Shown piece after piece: positions 11,566-26,323 of a stretch of DNA of 64,000 nucleotides. The DNA is from Gyromitra esculenta (taxonomy: Eukaryota > Ascomycota > Pezizomycetes > Pezizales > Discinaceae): NCBI GenBank assembly GCA_038503075.1, contig JBCAML010000001.1, forward strand, positions 3,286,001 to 3,350,000, in the 5' to 3' direction. A program made the position numbers and the translations under genes. The notes beneath the pieces were generated by a model. It saw nothing but the letters and a program-made list of their open reading frames with translations. It had not been told where the DNA came from and ran no database searches. The first letter of the stretch is position 1; each line of letters opens with the position of its first letter.

Positions 11566-12694
11566 TTAGACGAAGTGCCATTCAATATCGCAATGACCGT
11601 CACTGACGGGACAGCCTAATTTATCAAAGGCTCCTGGAGAGAAATCAAGGCCACCCGGTCCCTATAGATGGTTTAGTACCTAGCCAGCAGTGTTACGTGG
11701 AAATGTGACTTACGCATCCGGGGCAGGTGTCTGTGACCGTTACAGTCATCGGCTCAGGGTTCGGGAACTCTGCTGACTTGACAATCTGAACAATAATTTG
11801 CTTTCCTGTAAAATAGTTAGACCTAGTGCCCTATAGAAGAGTGGTTAATATCCACTCACCACAATGAACGTTATTATTAGGGTTGGCACTGGGGATGGAA
11901 TTCATAATTGCAACATCCAATGCAACAATCATGTCGGAAGGGGAACTGGGGTACCCGCAGGATCCCATGCCAACATCGTAATATGTCGCTCTACCGATGT
12001 AAGAGCTCGAACCGCCTGAGACACTGGTGGGTACAGGGGCGGCGGGACTGGTTGGGATAATGGGGGCGGCAGAGGTGGTGGGAACCTCAGTGGTTTTGAC
12101 TGGCGTAGTCGTTGGTGAAGGTGTGGTAGGCACCTTAGTCGAAGTTGCGGTGGGCAAGATGGTTGATGTAGGAATTGAGATTGAAATAATAGAAGTAGGG
12201 AGTGTAGACTTAGTGGAAGTAGACGTCGACTCCACAGATGAAGACGATGACGAGGAGCTCAAAGAGGATGACGATGACAAGGAGGAGGAGGAGGAGCTCA
12301 AAGACGATGACGACGACGAGGAAGATGACGACGAGGAGCTCGAAGACGAGGATGACGATGAAGAAGACGAAGACGAAGACGAAGACGAAGACGAGGAGGA
12401 GGAGGAGGAGGAGGAGGATGATGATGATAACGAACTGGAAGATGTAGATGTCACTGCAACTAACTCAGCAACAGTGCTAGAAGCTTCGTGATCGTCTGGT
12501 CCAGAAGTGGCAGTTGGCTCCGAAGAAGCGTAGGTCTGTGTAGGAGCTGGGACCCAAACAGTGGAAGTTGTATGGTAAATTTCAGTGAAAGTATGAATGA
12601 CGGTGACAATTTCAACGGCACGTTCCCTGATGGGTGCGGCCAAAACCCCATTGAGTCCGAGAACAAAGCCCAAGGTAATGGTAGAGAACTTCAT
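11566..12694 (-). CDS. Secreted Ser-rich protein with C-terminal double-psi beta-barrel (RlpA/expansin-like)
   Basis: A 340-residue protein from three exons: 12694-11860, 11805-11714 and 11661-11566, with GTGAGT and GTAAGT donors. Residues 1-20 (MKFSTITLGFVLGLNGVLAA) are a signal peptide. A short N-terminal region is followed by a Ser homopolymer-like block (about residues 88-155) and a Thr/Pro/Ser linker. The C-terminal 100 residues start GRATYYDVGMGSCGY and contain VTVTDTCPGC and a Phe-Ser-Pro-Gly-Ala-Phe segment, the pattern of fungal RlpA-like double-psi beta-barrel proteins. Some of these are annotated as riboflavin-aldehyde-forming enzyme-like, and barwin/expansin folds are related. Probably a heavily O-mannosylated cell-wall or extracellular protein; no enzymatic activity can be read from the sequence. 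ATG 12694 is chosen because it begins the signal peptide. Confidence 0.85.
12234..12430. repeat. Trinucleotide-like poly-Ser-coding tract
   Basis: On the plus strand this is an almost pure purine-rich run of GAC/GAG/GAA/GAT units, which on the minus strand encodes the Ser block (TCN codons) of the secreted protein. The mix of TCC/TCG/TCT/TCA with in-frame conservation suggests codon-level turnover. Length variation between strains is likely. Confidence 0.8.
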
Positions 12695-15600
12695 GATGTC
12701 GATTCGTTTGATAGTTTTATGCTGTAAAAGCTGTGATGTGATGTTAAATCGGCTAGCGATTCTAATGAGTTTATCGTAAATAGCAAAGGGAGTGAATGAT
12801 CTATATAATAGCTCAAAGTTCTCTAAGGAACGTCGTTGCGCAAGCAGAGCAGAAAAGAATGGCAACTCTGTGAGCAATGAATGTCTGTGATGGACGAGAA
12901 CGATTGGCGACCTAGAAAGCTATTATATAGATTCTGGAAGTGGGACTGAAGGATTGGAACGGGACAAACGTGGACCCAATGGCGCAGCTAATGAGCGAGT
13001 GGGGGGAGGGGGATGTGTGTAATGAGTGAAGGGATCAAGCGGGGGCAAAGCAGACAGGGAGGAACGACAAGTGTCATGCAATGCCACTGGCTAAGACGGG
13101 AGAAGGGAAAAAGGAAAAAGAGCGTGTGTAAGATGAGTGATAGGGAAGTAAAGGGAAAGGCTACAACAGGGACTGCTAGCGAAAGAGCGTGGTTCTGTGT
13201 ACACAGGAAAGATATGTTTGCTGCAATAGGATGAAGCGAAAAAAAATTAAAGGGAAAGAGCCAGAAGACCAGAGGCACACCAGCCGGAAAGGGAGCAGAC
13301 ATGCAGCAGGGAAACAGCAGGTTTTTACATGGACCTGACTGCGCTTGGCTCTTTGCCGCTTGCATATCCGCAGAACTTGAAAATCGATACCCCTGGATCC
13401 TGGTTTATCCAACAAAGGTTACGAGTTGCTCAGCCATCGCTAAAGAAAGTTTTTGGCCTTCATCCCCCAGATCATCTCCCTTCCATCGCTTTGGGTGCGA
13501 GCGCTTCCCAATTTGGTCAGACTCAGGTACCGATGATGTGACAATGCTTTGTTGCTCAGGGGTAAATTACCAGACACATACTTGGTGTCTGCGTCCCGTC
13601 GCACACGAACGTTTTCATTGGTGTGTGTGGTGCAATTATGGTTCGGGAAATAGGCACCTGTTGGGCCTCCCTAAAATGTGCCTTCGGCCCAGTAAAAACC
13701 CTGCCCCCCTGTCACGCTTTAACCCTGGTTGCTACTTTTTCTGCGTTATTTTGTTTCTGGTGCCTTTTTCTCAACCACACCTAAGATGAGCCGCTGTCGC
13801 TTGTCAGGGCCAATCGTTTACACCATTCTTGGCGTCTCGTCCGTAGACTGGCCAACTGAACCGCAAAACAGGTTGCCAGCGATTATGCCATGTGTGATCC
13901 GTGTCAAGGAATATATATCTCCGCCTGGGCGCCTGAGAGAAAACCGGATACGAGTGGCATTCCTGGAGTAATACTCTATATAATCATCCCAGGAAACAAA
14001 TAGTTTTTCTGATCCAGCAGGTACCTGTCACAGCCTCTCAGCTGGATTTACTTGGGTAAATACCTGATGGGCTATGTTCGTTTCGCTGCAGTTATTTGCC
14101 AACTGTCGTCTTAAATGCAGACAATTTGTGTCTTATTTGTCTTCCGTTTCCTTGTCTTTGGTTTGTGCCTTTGGACGCGGGTCCTTAGGCCTAGCACAGC
14201 GCATACCTACATGTACTCTACTTAGGGCAGACATAAAGAACCTAAACATACCTTTTGCTATTAACTATCTTCGATTCGCCCGAATCCAGCACATCGACAG
14301 ATCGATTGGTCGACTCGCACTTACATGTTCAGGTTCTCTATATCTGCCCCGAGTACATGTACTTCAGACGACTATGGCTTTGATTCTACCAGATTCCCCG
14401 CGGCCGATCACGACGATAAGGCATCGATAGCGAAATGTTCACGCAACGTCCCGCAACCTCAGTTCAAGTTAGAATCCCGAGGTTGCGTAAGATCGAAATG
14501 GATTAGCGAAAGCCTCGTGTCAGCAATTCAGGTACCCCGCAGGGCTGCAGCTTATTTGCACAAAAGAATACATACATCATCACCACCACCACCACCGAGG
14601 GAGAAAAATAACCCATGTTCCCTCGATAGAAGTAGAAAGATGTAGAGCACCTAAGCACATACATATATGTATGCAGCTAAAATTGTCTCTTGCGTTGTAC
14701 TCGCAATAGGCATAAAGAACCCGAAAATGCAAATGGGAGTCAACCAACCAAGCCGTGTATGTGCTGGATTGGAGTGAACCAAAAACCATTGCCAGCAAAA
14801 ATCATTTTCGGGTTCTTTATGCCTGTTGCGAGTATGTATAAGAGTTTGAGGGGAATCATTCAGCTTTTATTTTCCTAGAACGATTCGGGTGAGATAATCC
14901 CGACTCAATCGCTGAGGCAAGTTCGATTCTTAGGGTACCAATGGATTGGAGGTCGTTCGACAATTGCTTCATTTCAGTGATAGTTTCGCTTTCGATTCGT
15001 CAACGGCATTTTCTAGGTCGATCCCCGCGCGCAAATCCCCCAAAACCCAGTCGCTAAGCCTATCGACGCGCGAATGGTACAGCGCACGGCAAAAAAAAAA
15101 AAGATCGTGAGATTTGGGATTCGGGGTAGTTATTGGCTCCCCAGAGTTTTCGAGGAAGATTTTAGTAGTCGGATTGGCCACAGAGTCCTGCCAGTAGGCT
15201 CTAGTTTCTCGATCTTTTTTTTTTTAACCATACACTGTATCTCCTTAGAATCGCCACTGCGCTGTGGCAAGCACTGAGTGGGAGTTAGAAAACGATCCTT
15301 GCCGCCGAGAATCCTGAATGTGGGCGAAGAGTGAAAAACTCTTCTACCGGTTTTTGATAGGCTCGCAACTAGACTACCTATCGCAGTAACCACGGCTCTG
15401 GTTCCCTTGATTTGTTTTTCTCTTTCTGTCTTCTCTTTCTATTATCCAAATTCAGAGCTAATCTTACCCTTCGGACGACAACGAAGGTTGTCGAAAAGAA
15501 GATCGTACACGAATTAGAAACGCCTACTTGACTTTTAGGTAGATTGAAACCTCTTTAATAAGTAGTTCGGCTGATTGCTTGATATTCGGCGAAGGTTTCA

Positions 15601-18218
15601 GTTACTAGTCCGACTTTGTTCCCAGGGTTGTGCTTGTGATTTGTAATTTCTCTCGTCGAGACGGATACCGCCTAGGAGGGTGTGTTGAAAGATCAAACAC
15701 AGGTGCCATTTGCTTGTATTCTTGGCTTATATGAAAAGCTTTTCATGCATCCATTTCCTTTCCATCCAGGACTGCCAACTGCCGCCCGGTTATGATCCGT
15801 TGCTGACGACCAACAACCAACGGCCGTGGCGTATACCTATTGAGATTTGTCGTTTGACACCAGCCGCAATAAAGTGAAGCAACCTAACACAGATGGTAGA
15901 CACTCCCCACCACTTTTGCTAGCCAATTATGCTTTGCGGTCGATGATTCGTCATAGAAATCTAGTATCTCCGGCTTGCTCCAGAAGCAAATTTTGACGTG
16001 GCAGCGATTGAGGCCCTTTTATATAGAGAGAAATTACCTGCTGTGCTAAGACTTTGAAGGTTGGAACAGACTCCATAAAAACTATACATTCTGTATTATA
16101 TAGTCTTGCATGCGGGCCAAGCCCGTCCCCCAAACGTTAGTCGAATACGGCTGAGTATATGTTTTATCTATCTAGGATAAGAAGATACGTACTTATGCAT
16201 TGTGGTTATTCCTGGACAAGCTTATCTTGCCATGATACCCGGTTCCCAGTTCTCCCCGCCTGTGCCGTATAGGTACTCTAGATCAGGATGCAGTTTTGCG
16301 TACGGGTACACTTTTATGACCCAAACGCCCGACTCTGCTTTGTTTGGTAAAATTTCTCTCTCTCTTTCCTTCGAGCCTCTGTTGATACCAAAAAGCTACG
16401 ATAAACGGAGGGCTACATCGAAAGTATTGAGGCCCATTGTGAGTAAGTAGTGATGGGGCGCATCGTAATTCCTTAAACCTGCTCTGCTACTGCTGGGGGT
16501 GTGATTTATGAGGCACCAGAATTTGGTCAGGGAGACGGGTTGGTGCTAACCTGTTACACAGTCAATAAGTTTACAGATCTTGGTTACTCAAAGTTTATAA
16601 AGTTGTGGTTCAATAGCGCAACATACCAAAGCTGCTTTAAGGCACGGTAAAGGCTTCCGGGTTGTGGATTTGGATTCTTATCGGCTTTTCGGATAAAATA
16701 CGGTCTTTTCCTGCCCTGTAAGGATTGTGTATCTAGTTGGCTGAGAAATATACCTCGTTCTAGAAAGGTTTTTTTGCTGGCTAGAAACTCGGTTTCTCGC
16801 ATGAAGATATCTTGCTGTGTAAGAAAGGGCAGAAAGCTGTTTTAGCTGTAGTTTTGTGGATTAAACATGTTATGAACGCTATGTGGGTCTCTTGGAATTT
16901 AATGAGATTACGATTTTGTTTCTCTGAAGATAGCTAATGTATTCGACCGCGTCTGCATTTTTACCGATTAGCCATTGACCTATCGCTGTGCATGACCCAC
17001 GCAATTGGCTGTTTTCAGGTTTGCCGCTTCAACTCCCCGCGGTGAGGTTGTGCAATTATTGGCCAGGGTGCATAGTGAGTGCTTCAACTAAAAATCGCCA
17101 CGTCCAGCGCTGAGAAAGCGAGCATTTTGAGTCTGCGGATGGTGTGGAGAAGGGCAAAAAGTGTTTCGAAATTTAAGGAACATGGAACTCAGCTGCGATG
17201 TGAAAGATCTCAAGAGCAAAAATGAGCGAAGATAGTTCAAGGCATTAGAGTGGAAATCGAGGATGGTAGATTTAGATGGAGGCGTTATGGTGATTGACAA
17301 CTCAAATATGTCAAGAGGATGAAATATTGTGTTCTTCAAAATATTGAACATTCACTCATGGTGAGGGTAGAAATACGAATCAATCTAAAGTCACGGAGAA
17401 TAGCGGAGGGGGTGGTCGTAGGATGAGAAAGAAGAACAAGAAGATTATATGCCATCTTTTGGGTTGACGACGGCTAAACAGGAAGGATCTAACTAAACGC
17501 AAATGAAGAAAAATATCATGGCAGAACCTGCAGAGCATAAAAAATCCATGAAGTGACTTGACCTGACCTGACGATATGCGATATCAAAAATGAGTCCTTA
17601 CTGTCTCCCACCATTTGATACCAGTCTGAGAATCGAGAACAACACATGCATCGTAAAAAACCCGGGAGATTTTCGTGGTTACGGGATTATAGAGTAACGT
17701 GGGCCCAAAGCTGGCTACAAGGATGAAGACAGGTGAGAAGACCGCCATGGTAATTAATATACGTGGGCCGTCATGGACAGAGAGATTCAGAAGTTGAAGT
17801 GAGGCAATACTAAATGCGGGCAGCCTAAACCGGTTTTGGGTTGACTAGAGACTTGGCGGTCGTCAACAGAGGGAAAGCTCGTTGACTGGGACGAAGTTCG
17901 TTGCTGCCCTCTTGACAACAACCACAACGACGCCCCATCATTCTTCTTCATCTTGAATACTTGAGCACCGCAACGACACGAGCCTTACGGGTAAGGATTA
18001 TACATTTCCTTGCCGGAACGAGCAAATATATCAGTAGGTCCCTGAATAGTGATTGCTAGGTTGGTGTCAAGATCTTCTTAATTCTTCATCGATTATACGC
18101 CCCACCTTTTATTATTATTATATATCACTCTTGACATCGCGTTATCTTAAGGCTGACTCTATTCCTCATGTCTTAACTATTGGATATAGAACTACTCCAT
18201 ATCGGGAACGCGTCAAAT
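12695..18218. other. 5.5-kb gene-free spacer
   Basis: No gene was recognised between the poly-Ser gene and PAB2. Open frames up to 162 codons (for example 13301-13789) show no domain, no convincing splice structure and no biased composition. The only structured feature is the inverted-repeat element at 14700-14832. TACATGTA palindromes occur at 14208 and 14354. The last few hundred bases are the PAB2 promoter. Confidence 0.5.
14700..14832. mobile_element. 133-bp TA-flanked inverted-repeat element
   Basis: Arms of 30 nt (14700-14729, starting CTCGCAATAGGCATAAAG, and 14803-14832) match at 29 of 30 positions around a 73-nt centre. TA flanks both ends (14698-14699 and 14833-14834). The near-perfect arms suggest recent insertion. 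No ORF. The arms are not visibly related to the elements near 10 kb. Confidence 0.75.
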
Positions 18219-19180
18219 ATGGAAGAACCGCAGAAGGTGGAAGAGCACATAGATGGCCACGAAGAGGGTGGCGATGAGGAGGTATGGAATAAACTTCCCT
18301 CGTCAGTCTCGGCCTTTCGATAGTCTGTGAGAGGATCTATAGACGGATGACAGTCAGATTGGGCAGCCCAACTGCGAACTTCTGCCAATGCCCAACAAAA
18401 AACCATTTTACTTTACCCCTTAGCTTAACGCCAGAAAAATTATACAGTCTAATTGTGATCGAAAGCTAATGAGTTTGGGTTTTGCTTGTATAGGAGGAGA
18501 TATCGGCAATGAAAAGAAGAGTTGCAGAGATGGAGGCCGAAGCTGCAAAACTAAGAGAGATGCAAGCAACATTGGATAAAGAAAACAATGATCTACGTGA
18601 AGACAAGGAAGATATTGACGCGCGAAGCATCTTCGTCGGTAATGTGGACTATGGAGCTAGCCCGGAAGAAATTCAAGCACATTTCCAAAGTTGTGGATCT
18701 ATCAACAGGGTCACGATCTTATTGGATAAGTTCACTGGGCATCCTAAAGGGTACGCTTAATTGATCCGAACATTCCTTCGAGGACAATGTGAGCAATATG
18801 CTGATATTCCGTCAAATTTGCAGGTATGCTTATGTTGAATTCACCGAACCCAGTTTAGTAGCCCAAGCGCTGGTCCTCAACGAGAGCGTTTTCCGCGGTC
18901 GCTCGCTCAAGGTATAGACATATCCCCGCATCAATGTGCCCTAAAGAAGAAGAAGAAGAAGTAGAACAAGAGCAAGAAGAAGAAGAAGTTGGATTCTCAC
19001 AAACAATAGGTTGTCCCTAAGCGAACAAATCTTCCGGGAATGAATCGTGGAAGGGGCCGTGGAAGGGGGGCGCCAACTCCGAGAGGGGGATTTCCACCCT
19101 CATACCGTGGTGGATACACGCCCCGTGGGAGTTATAGAGGAGGTTATAGAGGAAGGGGCAGGGGATACGCGCCTTACTAG
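18219..19180 (+). CDS. PAB2: Nuclear poly(A)-binding protein 2 (PABPN1 homologue)
   Basis: A 192-residue protein from four exons: 18219-18281, 18494-18750, 18824-18911 and 19010-19180. The order is an acidic N terminus ([20 protein letters not shown]), a short coiled coil (residues 25-50, [18 protein letters not shown]), one RRM (RNP2 [12 protein letters not shown]1 KGYAYVEF across the exon 2/3 junction) and an Arg/Gly-rich tail ending [12 protein letters not shown]. This is the exact layout of PABPN1/Pab2, which binds nascent poly(A) tails, stimulates polyadenylation and, in fission yeast, feeds transcripts to the nuclear exosome. The RGG tail is a typical arginine-methylation target. Intron 3 contains a GAA-rich tract. 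Confidence is high. Confidence 0.93.
18944..18989. repeat. AAG/GAA microsatellite in PAB2 intron 3
   Basis: A purine-only run of AAG-type triplets with two interruptions, lying inside intron 3 of PAB2 (18912-19009). A GAA-type purine tract in an intron can act as a splicing enhancer. I only note its presence. Confidence 0.7.
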
Positions 19181-20673
19181 ACGTTTTAAAGTTTGCGGAG
19201 TCGACTTGGTCGTATCAGTGCGCCCTTTGGATTTTTGCAGCACCATGATAATGGCAAGGAGGCCACAAGGGTTATTTTCCATAAGATGGAACGAGTAACG
19301 ATAAGATAGAAAAAAACGTGCGAAGAAGTGATTTAAGGTTAGCTGTGATATGAAGGGTTATGATACAACCAATTTCCATTTCTAGGAATTTTTTTCATTT
19401 TTTCATTTTTTTCATTTGCATTTTTCCTTCTTCGTTGTTTGAGCTTTGTATAATATTATTCTGTTACATGAGTCTCCTTGGCCTGCAGAATTGTTTGACA
19501 ACCACATCTTTAGAATATCCAGGTTTCAGCGCATGCAAGAAGTGGATGGGTAGGAGGACGCATCCTCGTCTTGTAGGAAAACTTGGTACTATCACGGCTT
19601 GCATGGAGTTGGGCGACCCGAATCGATGAATGGATCTAAGTGTAGCCCAGTGAGGGCGAGTGACATGGGATCCGGGGGAAACAACCGAGCCCACTAGGGA
19701 TCACCCAAAAAATAGTTACGAAAGAGAAATAGTACTGTATCTTCTATGTATGGTAATAAGGGCATACTGTTCGTGGTAGGTACGGCAAATAATAAATACG
19801 ATGATGGTAGGAGGTGAGATGGGACTTTGGGGGGAGGCGCAAGATACACTATGTGCAGAACATCTGGGCATACATGACGGGGTTATGTATCGATTGGGCT
19901 AGATGTAGTACATGTACCTAACTGTGGAGTTTGGGGGGAGGGTAGAAGGATGAGAGATGAGAGATGAGGGGGGAAATATGGAGGAGGGGCTGAGAACGAG
20001 GCGGTTGAACAGCAAGAGGAAGAAGTGACAAGACGCCACATAGTAATAGACGCTGCTGGGAGTGAGATCCTACATGTAGGTATCTCAGCTTGGGACCCCT
20101 CCATTAACATCTCCGCTTGGAACAGCAGCAAACATTACAGTAGCAGCAACAGGATTAAGACTCGAAATATCCCAGCGCCTGCTTATCTGGTGCCTGCTCA
20201 TCCGCCACTACCATCACCTTCATCACCTTCATCATCTTCATCATCGATCTTGGCTCTTCTCGCATCCTCTCTCTCGCTCTTTGCCTGCCCCCTTCTCACT
20301 TTTCTTCCCCCCATTCCTCCTCCTCCTCTTCCATCGCTTGTCTAGAACGTGCTTGTGCAAGGTTTGTCGGAGAAATTCAGACGCTGCGCTCCCATCGTAT
20401 ATTAGCCTGCCAGTCGGACGTTTCGGTTTTGCGTTGCATTGCCGCCCTCTTTTGGAGCTTACGGGCGAGGCACTGCCACTCTCTTGACGTACACACCCAC
20501 ACCAAGACAAGACATAGTGACCAGCCTCGTTGACTACATCCTCTGTTTTTGTCTTTCTCCACCCTGATACTTCCTCCCCTTAGCTTTGTGTCTGCTCTCT
20601 ATTCTTATTCGAAGAGGTGACTGCTGAAATTCCTTCATCAACCAACGAGCATCGCTCCAAAACGCTCTGAACA
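19181..20673. other. Intergenic spacer with RSP5 promoter/leader
   Basis: The left part is the PAB2 3' flank, with T-rich repeats of TTTTTTCATTT type at 19388-19425. The right part (20160-20670) is pyrimidine-rich, with TCATCACCT repeats at about 20214-20246, typical of a fungal promoter and 5' leader. TACATGTA palindromes lie at 19909 and 20071. No gene was recognised. Confidence 0.6.
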
Positions 20674-23724
<3,051 letters not shown>

Positions 23725-24673
23725 CTGCCTACCGTCCTGGATGTTGTTTGTAATTCCCTCTCGTTATTTATTCTTTGCTCTCTCTGCTTTTATTCCTGGA
23801 GGGGAGCGATAATTGATGTGGCGCTGTACGTCTGAATTGTTTCTTGTGTGTTGTACGAGCATTTTGCTTTCCCGCTTTCTGGTAAATGAAGGAAAATGAT
23901 AAAATATGCTACTCTTTGATGATAAGAGTGAGTGAGTAGTAACGGTAGGGAGTAACTGGGAAAGTAACTTGCTCGTAGATAGCTATTGTAGTGGGTTTGG
24001 GTTTCAATTTGTAGGGGGAATTTGGAGGCGAGAGGACAAACTGGGATTTATCTGCTCCAACGGCGTCGATATCAATATGGGAAAGGGGGTTTTGTTGCTG
24101 TTGTTTTGTTTCGATTAGGAATATGGAAGAAGAGGATGCTTTGCTTTTCTGTTAACCTATCCTTCATCCTTTATTCAAAATTGTTAGGTGCATATAGCTA
24201 GTTAAATTTCGTCCTCCTTGGCAAGCAAATTGGTTTTTCCTAATGGTGATCTGTAACCGATCGTGCATAAGGAAACTCCAAGAGTTCTCCACAATCCGTC
24301 ACCCCAAACGCAAGGCACCATATTATTGGTGGGAAGCGTGAATGAATTGACTTGCTATGGTAGCAGATCCCTGCAGAATCAAGACGGCTTTGGCGACCCG
24401 CGAAGTGTGCATATTATTCTGTGTAGCGTTCAGACTCTAAAATAAGAAATCATTAATTTCTAGCACCCTATATTTTGCCGTCCACCCCCCTCTATCTCTG
24501 AGTTTTCTCCTTCTTTCTCCTCCACACCTCGCTTCTCTCTTTCTCGAGTTCGTCGACCCACTGTCGTTCGCTACTTACCACTTACGCAATTCTATCCCTA
24601 ATCCCATTAATTACTCCTTTCTTCATCTTTCCGTGTAATTGTTATCTTTTATCCCACCCCTTAATACGTAACA
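23725..24673. other. Intergenic spacer
   Basis: This holds the RSP5 3' flank and then the promoter of the GPI-protein gene. It contains a pyrimidine-rich block (24475-24670, CTCC/TTTCTCC runs) directly before the start codon, the usual look of a strong filamentous-fungal promoter/leader. No coding signal. Confidence 0.6.
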
Positions 24674-25401
24674 ATGCATGCTACCGGAGTTATTCTCACT
24701 CTCGCTTCGCTTGCTGGATACGCTGCGGCTACTTCATCGTGGACTGTTGATAAGAGCTGTGCTGCTGCCTAGTATGTTTTTATTTATTTAACACCTCCCC
24801 CCTTGATTTGACGAATCGACTTGGCTGACTTTAAATCTCCTAGTATCGCTGGTATATTATGACTTTGGATTTGGGGGAGTAGGGCAATCTTGGGATGTAT
24901 GCTGATAGGTGCTTGTAGAGTCTTGTATCTCCACCGTTAGTCCCCAAATCGACGCTTGCGGGGGTAACGACTGGGAATGTCTTTGCACTCATTACCAGAC
25001 CTTGTTGGGCTCATGTTATGCTAATTGCCCAAATGATCCCAGTGAGTTCCTCTTTTATTATTTATAATGGTATTTGAAATTCCGTAGCATGCTGATGGGG
25101 TTAAATAGGTATTTCTTCGGTCAAAACAACCATTCTCCAGTACTGTGCAGCCTATTCTGCTACTCTTTCCACGAGCAGTACTGCGGCTCCTAGTGGTACC
25201 TCCACCGGATCGGTTGCTAGCTCAACCACTACCTCGGGGGCTTCCTCCACTGGTAACGGAGGATCCTCGTCTTCCTCCACTACCACGTCCCCCCCGAGTG
25301 GCACTTCTAGTACGTCGGCTGGCGCTGGATTTGCTATCTCTCCGGCTCATAGCTATGGTGCTTTGGCTGGTCTCTTAGCAGTTGCTGGAGGGTTCTTGTA
25401 G
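24674..25401 (+). CDS. Secreted Cys-rich, Ser/Thr-rich GPI-anchored surface protein
   Basis: My model gives 173 residues from four exons: 24674-24771, 24844-24851 (8 nt), 24919-25041 and 25110-25401 (the G at 25109 is also exonic, completing AGT). A signal peptide (MHATGVILTLASLAGYAAA) is followed by a small domain with eight cysteines (about residues 29-92; CGGNDWECLC, CYANCPND, YCAAY). Next are a Ser/Thr/Gly spacer and a hydrophobic C terminus (GALAGLLAVAGGFL), which together indicate a GPI anchor. It resembles the widespread fungal cysteine-rich GPI proteins of unknown function. The 8-nt exon is needed to keep the frame between TA and AG-TCT; joining exon 1 directly to exon 3 creates a stop. 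That microexon is the weakest part of the model. Confidence 0.7.
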
Positions 25402-26323
25402 TGATGAGTGATTGATGCGGATGTGTTTGTTTTGTTTTCTTGGGCGAGTTGAACGAGTTGTTTTTATGGTGTATGGTAATACTTTAATTTCAGCGCCAAT
25501 GGCGCTTTTAAGCCAATTAAGGCACCTTCCATGTTAGTGATTATTAGTGATACTTACAGTTGGTTGGTGCTGGTTTCCTCATAAATTTGTAGATTGTTAC
25601 GATATCGTGGACGCAGGGGTTTGGTTGAGTGATGTTGATAGCTGGACTGGCATTCGTCATGGTGCATCATTATATGAACCGAGCAAGCGAATTTCGGTTG
25701 TTCGGGGAACTGACCAAAGAACCCCCCAAACCAGTAACAGGTGGGTCATTCTGGACGTAAAATCCTTTAAGACTCCTATAGCGTAGAAAGCTGCTCAAAT
25801 ACTCGATCGGTCGAATGGGTATGAATATCTATCTGTGCAGGTCATTAGTAAAGGAAAGGTGGGCTGTATGAGAGGTTCTCCCTCCTGCAATGCATCGTTT
25901 TCCCCAGCTTTCTTATCGCACTGTCTTGCTTCCCGTCACACCCCAACCCCACGACAACAGCCCCACCACCATTAACCACCGACTGCCGCGATCTTATAAG
26001 ACAGAATATACATAGAAGCGAGCTTGACTCGTGGGAGAGCGAGGCAGAGGAGTAAAACGGTGGCGCTGGGAATTCCGATGGACAATCTCTCCAAAGGGTT
26101 CCCACCGCTTCTTGAAGATAAAATATAAGGCAAACCTGAAAATCTACATTTATTCCCTATATCTGTCTTGACTCTCATCAAACCTTTTTCTGGCCGGCTA
26201 TTGGTCCTGCTTACGATTCCTGGCCAAGGTTCTTGGTTCCATTCCGAGTCGAAAAGCACAAGGGGCCTTCAGGCTTTACGGTAGAAGGTGTACTCTATTC
26301 TACAACGAACGCGCAAACGCAAC
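25402..26323. other. Intergenic spacer
   Basis: This contains the 3' flank of the GPI-protein gene and the promoter of the mitochondrial carrier gene. A short GGCGCTTTTAAGCC-type imperfect palindrome is near 25495-25520. I found no other structure or coding signal. Confidence 0.5.

Noticed and set aside
12027..12491. Plus-strand 154-codon Asp/Glu-rich open frame
   Set aside because: It is the mirror of the poly-Ser coding tract on the minus strand; the real gene there has a signal peptide, valid introns and a conserved domain.
13301..13789. 162-codon open frame in the gene-free tract
   Set aside because: No recognisable domain, Cys/Trp-rich random-looking sequence, overlapping frames on both strands; no supporting start context or introns.
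15090..15230. A12 and T12 runs with GATC neighbours looking like an inverted repeat
   Set aside because: Complementarity does not extend beyond the homopolymers and a few bases.
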